A stretch of 64,000 nucleotides of DNA from Streptomyces sp. NBC_00820 (GCF_036347055.1 NZ_CP108882.1:6064001-6128000); one strand, 5' to 3'. Positions 52,272 through 61,233 are shown, counted from the stretch's first letter. Notes: generated by a model from the sequence alone, not told the origin. Program-made: numbers and translations.

Positions 52272-54827
52272 ATGGCACGGGGCAAGCTTCGGATCTACCT
52301 CGGCGCGGCACCGGGTGTGGGCAAGACGTACGCGATGCTGGCCGAGGCGCACCGCCGCGTCGAGCGGGGCACCGACTGCGTGGTGGGCTTCGTGGAGCAC
52401 CACGACCGGCCGCGCACCGAGGTGATGCTGCACGGCCTGGAGCAGGTGCCCCGCCGGAAACTGGAGTACCGCGACGCCACCTTCGGCGAGATGGACATCG
52501 ACGCGGTGCTGGCGCGCCACCCCCAGATCGTCCTGGTGGACGAGCTGGCCCACACCAACATCCCCGGCTCCCGCAACGCCAAGCGCTGGCAGGACGTCGA
52601 GGAACTCCTCGCGGCCGGCGTCGACGTGGTCTCGACCGTCAACATCCAGCACCTCGAGTCGCTGGGGGACGTGGTGGAGTCGATCACCGGGGTGCGGCAG
52701 CGCGAGACGGTACCGGACGAGGTCGTACGGCGTGCGGACCAGATCGAGCTGGTCGACATGTCCCCGCAGGCCCTGCGCCGCCGCATGGCGCACGGCAACA
52801 TCTACCAGCCGGACAAGGTCGACGCCGCCCTGTCCAACTACTTCCGGCCCGGCAACCTCACCGCCCTGCGCGAACTGGCGCTGCTGTGGGTGGCCGACCG
52901 GGTCGACGAGTACCTGAACGCGTACCGCAGCGAGCACAAGGTCTCCCGGATCTGGGGCTCGCGGGAGCGGATCGTCGTCGGCCTGACCGGCGGCCCCGAG
53001 GGGCGCACCCTCATCCGCCGGGCCGCCCGGCTCGCCGAGAAGGGCGCCGGCGGCGAGGTGCTCGCCGTGTACATAGCCCGCAGCGACGGCCTGACCGCGG
53101 CCTCCCCGAAGGAGCTGGCCGTACAGCGCACGCTGGTGGAGGACCTGGGCGGCACCTTCCACCACGTCGTCGGCGACGACATACCGGCCGCCCTGCTCGA
53201 CTTCGCCCGCGGGGTGAACGCCACCCAGATCGTGCTGGGCTCCTCGCGCCGCAAGGCCTGGCAGTACGTCTTCGGGCCCGGCGTCGGCGCCACGGTCGCC
53301 CGCGAGTCCGGCTCCGACCTCGACGTCCACATCGTCACGCACGAAGAGGTCGCCAAGGGCCGCGGACTGCCCGTGGCGCGGGGCGCGCGGCTCGGCCGCG
53401 CCCGCATCGTCTGGGGCTGGCTGGTCGGCCTGGCCGGCCCGGCCGTCCTCGCGGTGCTGCTGAACTCCGTCGACCTCGGCCTCGCCAACGACATGCTGCT
53501 GTTCCTGGCCGTCACGGTCGCCGCGGCCCTGCTCGGCGGCCTGCTGCCCGCCCTCGCCTCGGCGGCCCTCGGCTCGCTGCTGCTGAACTACTTCTACACG
53601 CCGCCCCTGCACCGGCTGACCATCGCCGACCCGAAGAACATCGTCGCCATCGCGATCTTCTTCGGGGTCGCCGTGTCCGTGGCCTCCGTAGTCGACCTCG
53701 CCGCCCGCCGCACCCACCAGGCGGCCCGGCTGCGCGCCGAGTCGGAGATCCTCTCCTTCCTCGCCGGCAACGTCCTGCGGGGCGAGACGAGCCTGGAGGA
53801 GCTGCTGGAGCGGGTCCGGGAGACCTTCGCCATGGAGTCGGCCGCCCTGCTCGAACGGGCGAGCGACGTCGCCCCCTGGACCTGCGCCGGCCGCGCCGGA
53901 TTCGGGCCGCCCCTGCAACGGCCCGAGGACGCCGACGTCGACGTACCCGTCGGCGACCACATGGCGCTCGCGCTGACCGGCCGGGTACTGCCCGCCGAGG
54001 ACCGCAGGGTGCTGGCCGCGTTCGCCGCGCAGGCCGCCGTCGTCCTGGACCGCCGGCGCCTGCTGGAGGAGGCCGACCAGGCCCGCACGCTCGCCGAGGG
54101 CAACCGCATCCGCACCGCCCTCCTGGCCGCCGTCAGCCACGACCTGCGCACCCCGCTCGCCGGCATCAAGGCGGCCGTCACCTCGCTGCGCTCCGACGAC
54201 GTGGCCTGGTCCGAGGAGGACCGGGCGGAGCTGCTGGAGGGCATCGAGGAGGGCGCCGACCGGCTCGACCACCTCGTGGGCAACCTGCTGGACATGTCCC
54301 GGCTGCAGACCGGCACCGTCACCCCCCTGATCCGAGAGATCGACGTGGACGAGGTGGTCCCGATGGCGCTGGTCGGCGTCCCCGAGGACAGTGTCGACCT
54401 GGACGTCCCCGAGACGCTGCCCATGGTCGCCGTGGACCCCGGGCTGCTGGAGCGCTCGGTGGCCAACCTGGTGGAGAACGCCGTCAAGTACAGTCCGCCC
54501 GGCCGGCGCGTCCTGGTCTCCGCGAGCGTCCTGGTGGACCGGGTCGAGGTGCGTGTCGTCGACCGCGGGCCCGGGGTGCCGGACGAGGCCAAGGACCGCA
54601 TCTTCGAACCCTTCCAGCGCTACGGCGACGCCCCGCGCGGCGCCGGGGTCGGGCTCGGCCTCGCCGTCGCCCGCGGCTTCGCCGAGGCCATGGGCGGCAC
54701 CCTGAACGCCGAGGACACGCCCGGCGGCGGGCTCACGATGGTGCTGAGCCTCCGCGCGGCGGGACCGCGTCCCGAGCTCCTCCCCGCGGGGGAGGACACC
54801 GCAGAACCAGAAAGGCAGGCCCTATGA
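52272..54827 (+). CDS. kdpD: KdpD, turgor/potassium-responsive sensor kinase
   Basis: 851 residues. The N-terminal KdpD domain has Walker A AAPGVGKTYAML and DELAHTNIPGSRNAKRWQDV; a USP-like domain follows (VVGLTGGPEGRTLIRRAARL). Four membrane helices (about residues 375-480, with LLLNYFYTPPLHRLTIADP) are followed by a GAF region and the kinase core: SHDLRTPLAGIKAAV (His623), NLVENAVKYSPPG, GVGLGLAVARGFAEAMGG. The organisation is complete. The target operon kdpFABC is not in the window, an unusual detachment. Its stop overlaps kdpE. Confidence 0.94.
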   Translation: MARGKLRIYLGAAPGVGKTYAMLAEAHRRVERGTDCVVGFVEHHDRPRTEVMLHGLEQVPRRKLEYRDATFGEMDIDAVLARHPQIVLVDELAHTNIPGSRNAKRWQDVEELLAAGVDVVSTVNIQHLESLGDVVESITGVRQRETVPDEVVRRADQIELVDMSPQALRRRMAHGNIYQPDKVDAALSNYFRPGNLTALRELALLWVADRVDEYLNAYRSEHKVSRIWGSRERIVVGLTGGPEGRTLIRRAARLAEKGAGGEVLAVYIARSDGLTAASPKELAVQRTLVEDLGGTFHHVVGDDIPAALLDFARGVNATQIVLGSSRRKAWQYVFGPGVGATVARESGSDLDVHIVTHEEVAKGRGLPVARGARLGRARIVWGWLVGLAGPAVLAVLLNSVDLGLANDMLLFLAVTVAAALLGGLLPALASAALGSLLLNYFYTPPLHRLTIADPKNIVAIAIFFGVAVSVASVVDLAARRTHQAARLRAESEILSFLAGNVLRGETSLEELLERVRETFAMESAALLERASDVAPWTCAGRAGFGPPLQRPEDADVDVPVGDHMALALTGRVLPAEDRRVLAAFAAQAAVVLDRRRLLEEADQARTLAEGNRIRTALLAAVSHDLRTPLAGIKAAVTSLRSDDVAWSEEDRAELLEGIEEGADRLDHLVGNLLDMSRLQTGTVTPLIREIDVDEVVPMALVGVPEDSVDLDVPETLPMVAVDPGLLERSVANLVENAVKYSPPGRRVLVSASVLVDRVEVRVVDRGPGVPDEAKDRIFEPFQRYGDAPRGAGVGLGLAVARGFAEAMGGTLNAEDTPGGGLTMVLSLRAAGPRPELLPAGEDTAEPERQAL

Positions 54828-55510
54828 CCCGGGTGCTCGTGGTCGACGACGAGCCGCAGATCGTGCGCGCCCTCGTGATCAACCTCAAGGCGCGCAAGTA
54901 CGAGGTCGACGCGGCCCCCGACGGCAGGACCGCCCTCGAACTCGCCGCCTCCCGTCACCCCGACGTGGTCGTCCTCGACCTGGGACTGCCGGACATGGAC
55001 GGCGTCGAGGTGATCAGGGGCCTGCGCGGCTGGACCCGCGTCCCGATCCTGGTGCTGTCCGCCCGGCACTCCTCCGACGAGAAGGTCGAGGCGCTGGACG
55101 CGGGCGCCGACGACTACGTCACCAAGCCCTTCGGTATGGACGAACTGCTGGCCCGCCTGCGGGCCGCAGTGCGCCGGGCCGAGCCCGTCGGGGCGGGCGA
55201 GGACGATGTGACCAGCGTGGCGACCGAGGGCTTCACCGTCGACCTCACCGCGAAGAAGGTCAACCGGGCCGGCAAGGACGTCCGGCTCACCCCGACCGAG
55301 TGGCACCTGCTGGAGGTGCTGGTCCGCAACACCGGACGCCTGGTCAGCCAGAGACAGCTGCTGCAGGAGGTGTGGGGGCCGTCGTACGGCACGGAGACCA
55401 ACTACCTGCGCGTGTACATGGCCCAGCTGCGGCGCAAGCTGGAGAGCGACCCGTCGCACCCGAGACACTTCATCACCGAGCCGGGGATGGGGTACCGGTT
55501 CGAGAAGTGA
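54824..55510 (+). CDS. kdpE: KdpE, OmpR-type response regulator
   Basis: 228 residues, ATGA overlap with kdpD. Receiver: DDE at 8-10, Asp52 in VVVLDLGLPDMDG, LSARHSSDEKVEAL, YVTKPFG. Output winged helix: LTPTEWHLLEVLVRNTGRLV and ETNYLRVYMAQLRRKLE, then HFITEPGMGYRFEK, the OmpR-family ending. Expected to activate potassium uptake at low K+. Nearby TrkA-type and KimA-like genes are possible additional targets. Confidence 0.94.
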   Translation: MTRVLVVDDEPQIVRALVINLKARKYEVDAAPDGRTALELAASRHPDVVVLDLGLPDMDGVEVIRGLRGWTRVPILVLSARHSSDEKVEALDAGADDYVTKPFGMDELLARLRAAVRRAEPVGAGEDDVTSVATEGFTVDLTAKKVNRAGKDVRLTPTEWHLLEVLVRNTGRLVSQRQLLQEVWGPSYGTETNYLRVYMAQLRRKLESDPSHPRHFITEPGMGYRFEK

Positions 55511-55525
55511 GCGACGGGTGCGGAG

Positions 55526-55545
55526 CCTTTCCGGCGCCGGGAAGG
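55526..55545. terminator. GC-rich hairpin after kdpE
   Basis: CCTTTCCGGC / GCCGGGAAGG palindrome with one G-U pair, 16 bp after the stop; another hairpin (GTACCGCG-AAG-CGCGGTAC) lies at 55605-55623. Confidence 0.5.
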
Positions 55546-55758
55546 TAAGCGAAGGGCGGGGTGGGGCGGGGTGGGACGGCCGGCGCCGGAAGGCTCGATA
55601 CGGGGTACCGCGAAGCGCGGTACGGGGTGCCGACAAGCGCGCAGCGGGTGGCCGTCCGACGTGACGTGCGGGGGAGGAACCGTGAGAAACCGCTGGACAG
55701 GGCGGGTGTGTACCGCTGCGGGTACGGCCCCGTCGGTGCCTCCCGGTACGCTTCAGAT

Positions 55759-56157
55759 ATGAGCGCTGTTCCTCGTTCCGAAAAGCCGGCCGGCCGGTTC
55801 CGGCGCATGCTCGACCGGCTGTCCACCTCGCAGGAGGACCTGGAGTCCGAGGAGCTGCGGGAGGACGCCGAGACCGCGGGCTGTACCCGTATCGGTGACT
55901 GCCATGACCGGCAGATCGTCACCGTAACTGGTACCTTGCGCACGGTCACCCTGCGCCCGCGTGCCGGAGTTCCGGCCCTGGAGGCCGAGCTGTTCGACGG
56001 CTCCGCCGCGCTGGACGTGGTGTGGCTGGGCAGGCGTTCCATCGTGGGCATAGAACCGGGACGCAAGCTGATCGCATCGGGCCGGATCTCGATGAGCCGC
56101 GGCCGCCGGGTGCTGTTCAACCCGAAATACGAACTGCGACCCCTTGGACGGGAGTAG
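55759..56157 (+). CDS. OB-fold nucleic-acid-binding domain protein
   Basis: 132 residues from ATG 55759. TACGCT just upstream of the start could be a -10 box, giving a leaderless mRNA; no ribosome site is visible. The N-terminal 40 residues form a charged helix (SQEDLESEELREDAET). The OB-fold strands are VTVTGTLRTVTLRPRAGVPA, LEAELFDGSAALDVVWLG and RKLIASGRISMSRGRRVLFN. Such small OB proteins in Streptomyces have an unknown role, probably RNA or DNA binding. The DUF3159 gene starts 3 bp after its stop. Confidence 0.85.
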   Translation: MSAVPRSEKPAGRFRRMLDRLSTSQEDLESEELREDAETAGCTRIGDCHDRQIVTVTGTLRTVTLRPRAGVPALEAELFDGSAALDVVWLGRRSIVGIEPGRKLIASGRISMSRGRRVLFNPKYELRPLGRE

Positions 56158-56160
56158 CCG

Positions 56161-56955
56161 GTGACGTCCCTCGACAAGCCGACCGAAGACACCGGACAGA
56201 CCGAGCCGGAGGAGACCCGCGACGCGCGTGCGGTGACCGAGGCCGCGCTGTTCGAGGCGTTCGGCGGGGTCCGCGGCATGGTCGAGACGGTGCTGCCCGG
56301 TCTCCTCTTCGTCACGATCTTCACCATCAACAAGGACCTGCACATCGCGGCGATCGCCGCCCTGGCGGTGTCCCTGCTGCTGGTCGTGGTCCGACTGGTG
56401 CGCAAGGACACCATGAAGCACGCCTTCAGCGGCGTCTTCGGGGTGGCCTTCGGCGTCGTGTTCGCCATGTTCACGGGCAACGCCAAGGACTTCTACCTGC
56501 CCGGCATGCTCTACACGCTGGGCCTGGCGCTCGCCTACATCGTCACGACCCTCGCGGGCGTGCCCCTGATCGGACTCATCCTCGGTCCGGTCTTCAAGGA
56601 GAACCTCTCCTGGCGCACCCGTAACCCCGGCCGCAAGAAGGCCTACGCCAAGGCCAGTTGGGCCTGGGGCCTGATCCTGCTCGCCAAGTGCGCCATCCTC
56701 TTCCCGCTGTACTGGTGGGCCGACACGGCCCAGCTCGGCTGGGTACTGGTCATCCTGAAGATCCCCCCGTTCCTCCTCGCCGTCTGGCTGACCTGGGTCT
56801 TCCTGGCGAAGGCACCCGCGCCGATCGACGTGTTCGCGGAGATGGAGGCCGCCGAGAAGGCGGAGAAGGCCGAGAAGGCCGAGAGGGAGCGCAAGGCCGC
56901 GGCGGCCGCCGAGAGCGGCGAGCCGACGGCCGGCCGGCACCGCCGGGGAGCGTAG
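56161..56955 (+). CDS. DUF3159 membrane protein
   Basis: 264 residues, GTG start with GGGAG upstream. Five to six membrane helices: residues about 45-65, 66-85, 95-112, 115-140, 165-185, 195-215. RDARAVTEAALFEAFGGVRG is the DUF3159 hallmark before the first helix. A Glu/Lys/Ala-rich helical tail (AEKAEKAEKAERERKAAAAA) closes the chain. Function unknown. Position beside RCK proteins and a potassium importer makes an ion-transport link tempting but unproven. A 24-bp terminator follows directly. Confidence 0.88.
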   Translation: MTSLDKPTEDTGQTEPEETRDARAVTEAALFEAFGGVRGMVETVLPGLLFVTIFTINKDLHIAAIAALAVSLLLVVVRLVRKDTMKHAFSGVFGVAFGVVFAMFTGNAKDFYLPGMLYTLGLALAYIVTTLAGVPLIGLILGPVFKENLSWRTRNPGRKKAYAKASWAWGLILLAKCAILFPLYWWADTAQLGWVLVILKIPPFLLAVWLTWVFLAKAPAPIDVFAEMEAAEKAEKAEKAERERKAAAAAESGEPTAGRHRRGA

Positions 56956-56959
56956 ACAG

Positions 56960-57013
56960 CGGTACGACGAGAAGGGCGCCCTTGGCAGCAAGGGCGCCCT
57001 TCTCGTCGTACCG
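56960..57013. terminator. 24-bp perfect bidirectional terminator
   Basis: Arms starting CGGTACGACGAGAAGGGCGC and their exact complement, loop GGCAGC; between convergent DUF3159 and TrkA genes. The longest loop-containing perfect stem in the window. Confidence 0.92.
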
Positions 57014-57024
57014 GCCGCGCGGGC

Positions 57025-57696
57025 TCAGACTTCTTCGCGCCGCACCGACAGCAGGTCCTCCAGCTGCTCCTCACGGGCCTGGGCGGCCACGAACAGCAGC
57101 TCGTCGCCCGCCTCCAGGGAGTCCTCCTTGGAGGGGGTCAGGACCCGGGTGCCGCGGATGATGGTGACCAGGGAGGTGTCCTCCGGCCACTCCACGTCGC
57201 CGACCTGGGTGCCGGCCAGGGCCGACTCCTCCGGGAGGGTCAGCTCGACGAGGTTGGCGTCGCCGTGGCTGAAGCGCAGCAGCCGGACCAGGTCGCCGAC
57301 GCTCACCGCCTCCTCGACCAGGGCGGACATCAGACGCGGGGTGGAGACGGCGACGTCCACGCCCCAGGCCTCGTTGAACAGCCACTCGTTCTTGGGGTTG
57401 TTGACGCGGGCGACGACGCGCGGGACGCCGTACTCCGTCTTGGCGAGCAGCGAGACGACCAGGTTGACCTTGTCGTCGCCGGTCGCGGCGATGGCGACGT
57501 TGCAGCGCTGGAGCGCCGCCTCGTCCAGGGAGGTGATCTCGCAGGCGTCGGCCAGCAGCCACTCCGCCTGGGGCACCCGCTCCACCGAGATGGCGGTGGG
57601 GGCCTTGTCGATCAGCAGGACCTCGTGGCCGTTCTCCAGCAGTTCGGCCGCGATCGAGCGGCCGACGGCGCCGGCTCCGGCAATGGCGACCCTCAT
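57025..57696 (-). CDS. TrkA-type RCK potassium-channel regulatory subunit (second copy, CeoC-like)
   Basis: 223 residues from ATG 57696, which shares a base with the upstream stop. RCK_N Rossmann domain: VAIAGAGAVGRSIAAELLEN, GHEVLLIDK, LADACEITSLDEAALQ and VARVNNPKNEWLFNEAWGVD. RCK_C domain: LAGTQVGDVEWPEDTSLVTI and LEAGDELLFVAAQ. NAD/ATP-binding regulator of a Trk/Ktr-type channel. TrkA proteins in actinobacteria come in adjacent pairs (CeoB/CeoC), as here. Some RCK_C domains bind c-di-AMP. Confidence 0.9.
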   Translation of the reverse strand: MRVAIAGAGAVGRSIAAELLENGHEVLLIDKAPTAISVERVPQAEWLLADACEITSLDEAALQRCNVAIAATGDDKVNLVVSLLAKTEYGVPRVVARVNNPKNEWLFNEAWGVDVAVSTPRLMSALVEEAVSVGDLVRLLRFSHGDANLVELTLPEESALAGTQVGDVEWPEDTSLVTIIRGTRVLTPSKEDSLEAGDELLFVAAQAREEQLEDLLSVRREEV

Positions 57697-58367
57697 CAGT
57701 GACCGCTCTCCTCTTCGGGGCCCCCGGCGAACGCCGCCTCGACCTTCTCGACGTCGTCCGCGCGCATCATCACATGCACCAGGTCGCCCTCCTGCAGCAC
57801 CGTCTGCGAGGTGGGCAGCACGGCCTCGCCCAGGCGGGTCAGGAACGCCACGCGGACGCCCGTCTCCTCCTGCAGCTTGCTGATCTTGTGGCCGACCCAC
57901 TTCGCGGAGGCGTGCACCTCCGCGAGCTGGACCCCACCGGTGGGATCGCGCCACAGCGGCTCGGAGCCCGAGGGCAGCAGACGGCGCAGCATCTGGTCGG
58001 CCGTCCAGCGGACCGTGGCCACCGTGGGGATGCCCAGACGCTGGTAGACCTCGGCGCGGCGGGGGTCGTAGATGCGGGCGGCCACGTTCTCCACGCCGAA
58101 CATCTCGCGGGCCACGCGCGCGGAGATGATGTTGGAGTTGTCACCGCTGGAGACGGCGGCGAAGGCGCCGGCCTCCTCGATGCCCGCCTCGCGCAGGGTG
58201 TCCTGGTCGAAACCGACCCCGGTGACCCGGCGGCCGCCGAATCCCGGGCCCAGCCGACGGAAGGCGGTGGGGTCCTGGTCGATCACGGCGACCGTGTGAC
58301 CCTGTTGCTCCAGGGTCTGGGCAAGAGCGGATCCCACTCTTCCGCAGCCCATGATGACGATGTGCAC
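57696..58367 (-). CDS. TrkA-type RCK potassium-channel regulatory subunit (first copy, CeoB-like)
   Basis: 223 residues from GTG 58367, with GGAAGGA six bases upstream; ATG 58388 would lack a ribosome site. MGCGRVGSALAQTLEQQGH is the nucleotide-binding Rossmann loop, then VAVIDQDPTAFRRLG, FDQDTLREAGIEEAGAFAAV and AARIYDPRRAEVYQRLGIPT. The RCK_C domain has HKISKLQEETGVRVAFLTRL and LQEGDLVHVMMR. Forms a hetero-octameric ring with the second copy in known Trk systems. No TrkH/KtrB channel is in the window, but the KimA-like importer lies just beyond. Confidence 0.9.
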   Translation of the reverse strand: MHIVIMGCGRVGSALAQTLEQQGHTVAVIDQDPTAFRRLGPGFGGRRVTGVGFDQDTLREAGIEEAGAFAAVSSGDNSNIISARVAREMFGVENVAARIYDPRRAEVYQRLGIPTVATVRWTADQMLRRLLPSGSEPLWRDPTGGVQLAEVHASAKWVGHKISKLQEETGVRVAFLTRLGEAVLPTSQTVLQEGDLVHVMMRADDVEKVEAAFAGGPEEESGH

Positions 58368-58499
58368 GACCGTCCTTCCGGTGTCCAAAAGTTACTGCTC
58401 AGCCTCAGGGTCTCAGACCGACGCCCAAAGCTACACACGGCGGCCCCGGGGTGAGCACCCCCGGGGCGTAGGTTTGCCGCGACGACGGGCGGGGGGACC

Positions 58500-58660
58500 G
58501 GCTCAGTGGCGCTCGGCGGGGTCTGTCGCGGGTCCTGGGCGGGGTCCGGCGCCGGCGCTTGGTGGGGTCCGGCGCCGGTCCTCAGCGGGGTCGCTGCCGG
58601 AGACGGGGGTCCGTCACCGGCGGTGACCCGTGACCGCCGCCCTCACCGGGGTCCGTCGCC
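58500..58660. repeat. Degenerate tandem repeats around GGGGTCCGGCGCCGG
   Basis: The 15-mer occurs exactly at 58541 and 58564 (23 bp apart) with relatives GGGGTCGCTGCCGG, GGGGGTCCGTCACCGG and GGGGTCCGTCGCCGG following. All lie in the non-coding gap between ceoB and a small convergent-facing gene. No coding sign. Confidence 0.75.
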
Positions 58661-58665
58661 GGCGC

Positions 58666-58800
58666 TCACCCGTGAGTGCCTTCGTCGAGTGATACTTCGC
58701 ACGCCGTGCGCCGAGTGATGCTGCGCACGCTGCACAGGGTCAGGATTCCGAGGCCGACGAGGGCGACCGTGGCCCCGATCAGCTCTGCGGTCGCCGGCAT
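58666..58800 (-). CDS. 44-residue single-helix membrane peptide
   Basis: ATG 58800 is preceded by GGAGG at a good spacing, the clearest support for a gene. The peptide starts MPATAELIGATVALVGLGIL and continues with a short basic stretch (RSITRRTACEV) and an acidic end. A single hydrophobic helix (residues 5-24) crosses the membrane. No family recognised; similarity in shape to KdpF is only general. It is divergent from the KimA-like gene and upstream of the TrkA pair on the same strand. Confidence 0.7.
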   Translation of the reverse strand: MPATAELIGATVALVGLGILTLCSVRSITRRTACEVSLDEGTHG

Positions 58801-58995
58801 GGGACCTCCGAAGTGCGAAGACAGGCGGGGTTTGCCATCTAGGCACGGAGGGCGCGCGGACCACGGAATCCGCAGTTCCGAGCGCCCCCGATTTCACTCG
58901 TGAGGCAGATCGGGGCCCTGAACACCCCCACTCGGCGAAGTCGAGAGTGGGGGAGGGTGGGCGGCTGCCTGTTCGAACCCTTACGATCCTCTGTC
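58801..58995. promoter_or_regulatory. Divergent promoter with hairpin, upstream of KimA-like gene
   Basis: TACGAT at 58982 is a good -10 box eight bases before GTG 58996, so a leaderless transcript is likely. A hairpin (CCCCCACTC / GAGTGGGGG, 11-nt loop) lies at 58925-58953. No c-di-AMP riboswitch was recognised here. Confidence 0.5.
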
Positions 58996-61044
58996 GTGTC
59001 CAAACTGACCGACGTGCCCAAACGGATCCTGATCGGGCGCGCACTGCGCAGTGACCGGCTGGGCGAAACGCTCCTGCCCAAGCGCATCGCACTCCCCGTC
59101 TTCGCCTCCGACCCGCTGTCCTCTGTCGCCTACGCGCCGGGGGAGGTCCTGCTGGTCCTGTCCATCGCGGGCGTGTCGGCCTACCACTTCAGCCCCTGGA
59201 TCGCCGTCGCGGTCGTCGTGCTGATGTTCACGGTGGTCGCCTCCTACCGGCAGAACGTCCACGCCTACCCGAGCGGCGGCGGCGACTACGAGGTGGCCAC
59301 CACCAACCTCGGCCCCAAGGCCGGCCTGACCGTCGCCAGCGCCCTGCTCGTCGACTACGTCCTGACCGTCGCCGTCTCCATCGCCTCCGGCATCGAGAAC
59401 CTCGGCTCCGCGATCCCGTTCGTGGTCGAGCACAAGGTGCTCTGCGCGGTCGCCGTGATCGTCCTGCTGACCCTGATGAACCTGCGCGGCGTGAAGGAGT
59501 CCGGCTCGCTGTTCGCGATCCCGACCTACGTCTTCGTCGCCGGCGTCTTCATCATGATCGTGTGGGGCGCGTTCCGCGGCCTGGTCCTCGGCGACACCAT
59601 GCGCGCGCCGACCGCCGACTTCCACATCAGGGCCGAACACCAGGGCCTCGCCGGCTTCGCGCTGGTCTTCCTGCTGCTGCGCTCCTTCTCCTCCGGCTGT
59701 GCCGCGCTCACCGGCGTGGAGGCCATCTCCAACGGCGTCCCGGCCTTCCGCAAGCCCAAGTCCAAGAACGCGGCGACCACGCTCGCGGCGATGGGCCTGC
59801 TGGCCGTGACCATGTTCTGCGGCATCATCGCGCTCGCCATGACGACGAAGGTCCGCATGGCCGAGAACCCGGCCACCGACCTGCTCCGCCACGGCGTCCC
59901 GATCGGCTCCGGCTATGTCCAGAACCCGGTGATCTCCCAGGTCGCCGAGGCGGTCTTCGGCAAGGGCAGCTTCCTGTTCGTCGTCCTCGCGGCGGCGACG
60001 GCGCTGGTCCTGTTCCTCGCGGCGAACACGGCGTACAACGGCTTCCCGCTGCTCGGCTCGATCCTCGCGCAGGACCGTTACCTGCCCCGCCAGCTGCACA
60101 CCCGCGGCGACCGCCTGGCCTTCTCCAACGGCATCGTGCTCCTCTCGGGCACCGCGATGCTGCTGGTGGTCATCTACGGCGCCGATTCCACCCGCCTGAT
60201 CCAGCTGTACATCGTCGGCGTGTTCGTGTCCTTCACGCTCAGCCAGACCGGCATGGTCAAACACTGGAACCGCCACCTGTCCACGGAGCGGGACCCGGCC
60301 AAGCGCCGCCACATGGTCCGCTCCCGCGCGATCAACGCCTTCGGCGCCTTCTTCACCGGCCTGGTGCTGGTCGTCGTCCTGGTCACCAAGTTCACGCACG
60401 GTGCATGGGTGGCCCTGCTGGGCATGTGCATCTTCTACGCGACGATGACCGCGATCCGGAAGCACTACGACCGCGTCGCCGAGGAGATCGCTGCCCCCGA
60501 GGGCCCCTCCGACGACAGCGTCCGCCCCTCCCGGGTCCACTCGGTCGTGCTCATCTCCAAGATCCACCGCCCGACGCTCCGCGCCCTGGCCTACGCCAAG
60601 CTGATGCGCTCGGACACCCTGGAGGCGCTCACCGTCAACGTCGACCCGGCCGAGACCAAGGTGCTGCGCGAGGAGTGGGAGCGGCGCGGCATCGACGTAC
60701 CGCTGAAGGTCCTGGACTCGCCGTACCGCGAGATCACGCGGCCGATCATCGAGTACGTCAAGGGCCTGCGCAAGGAGTCCCCGCGTGACGCCGTCTCGGT
60801 GATCATCCCCGAGTACGTGGTCGGCCACTGGTACGAGCACCTGCTGCACAACCAGAGCGCCCTGCGCCTGAAGGGCCGCCTGCTGTTCACCCCCGGCGTC
60901 ATGGTCACCTCCGTCCCCTACCAGCTCGCCTCCTCCGAAGCGGCCCGCAACCGGGCCCGCAGGCGGCAGGAGTGGAGCGCGCCGGGCGCCGTCCGGCGCG
61001 GTCCGGCGGCGGTACGGCCGAAGGCGTCCGCCGTCAAGGACTGA
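58996..61044 (+). CDS. KimA/KUP-type potassium importer (APC superfamily)
   Basis: 682 residues, GTG start, probably leaderless. The protein lines up well from memory with B. subtilis KimA (YdaO): GRALRSDRLGETLLPKRIAL, ASDPLSSVAYAPGEVLLVLS, SYRQNVHAYPSGGGDYEVAT, LVDYVLTVAVSIASGIENLG, FSSGCAALTGVEAISNGVPA and LSQTGMVKHWN. Twelve membrane helices occupy residues 25-490; a cytoplasmic USP-like domain (SRVHSVVLISKIHRPTLRAL) follows. KimA is a high-affinity K+/H+ symporter inhibited by c-di-AMP. Database entries often label it an amino-acid permease. Location beside KdpDE and TrkA genes supports potassium uptake. Confidence 0.88.
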   Translation: MSKLTDVPKRILIGRALRSDRLGETLLPKRIALPVFASDPLSSVAYAPGEVLLVLSIAGVSAYHFSPWIAVAVVVLMFTVVASYRQNVHAYPSGGGDYEVATTNLGPKAGLTVASALLVDYVLTVAVSIASGIENLGSAIPFVVEHKVLCAVAVIVLLTLMNLRGVKESGSLFAIPTYVFVAGVFIMIVWGAFRGLVLGDTMRAPTADFHIRAEHQGLAGFALVFLLLRSFSSGCAALTGVEAISNGVPAFRKPKSKNAATTLAAMGLLAVTMFCGIIALAMTTKVRMAENPATDLLRHGVPIGSGYVQNPVISQVAEAVFGKGSFLFVVLAAATALVLFLAANTAYNGFPLLGSILAQDRYLPRQLHTRGDRLAFSNGIVLLSGTAMLLVVIYGADSTRLIQLYIVGVFVSFTLSQTGMVKHWNRHLSTERDPAKRRHMVRSRAINAFGAFFTGLVLVVVLVTKFTHGAWVALLGMCIFYATMTAIRKHYDRVAEEIAAPEGPSDDSVRPSRVHSVVLISKIHRPTLRALAYAKLMRSDTLEALTVNVDPAETKVLREEWERRGIDVPLKVLDSPYREITRPIIEYVKGLRKESPRDAVSVIIPEYVVGHWYEHLLHNQSALRLKGRLLFTPGVMVTSVPYQLASSEAARNRARRRQEWSAPGAVRRGPAAVRPKASAVKD

Positions 61045-61048
61045 ACCG

Positions 61049-61107
61049 GGCGGGAGAGGCCGTAGACTGGTGGGCTGTTGTCAGCACACCGGCTACGGCC
61101 TCCCGCG
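61049..61107. terminator. Long hairpin after KimA-like gene
   Basis: GCGGGAGAGGCCGTAG pairs with CTACGGCCTCCCGC with a 2-nt bulge around a 27-nt loop, then GTTTTCC. Terminator or attenuator before the methyltransferase gene. Confidence 0.6.
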
Positions 61108-61233
61108 TTTTCCGCGGCCGTCCGTCCGCGGGCGGTCCGTCCGCAGCCCGTTCGTTCCACCGTCCCGCTCGCTTCTCCCGCTTCACTCCGCTCCCCGATT
61201 CACCCCCACTTCCCGATCTGGAGTCACCCCACC

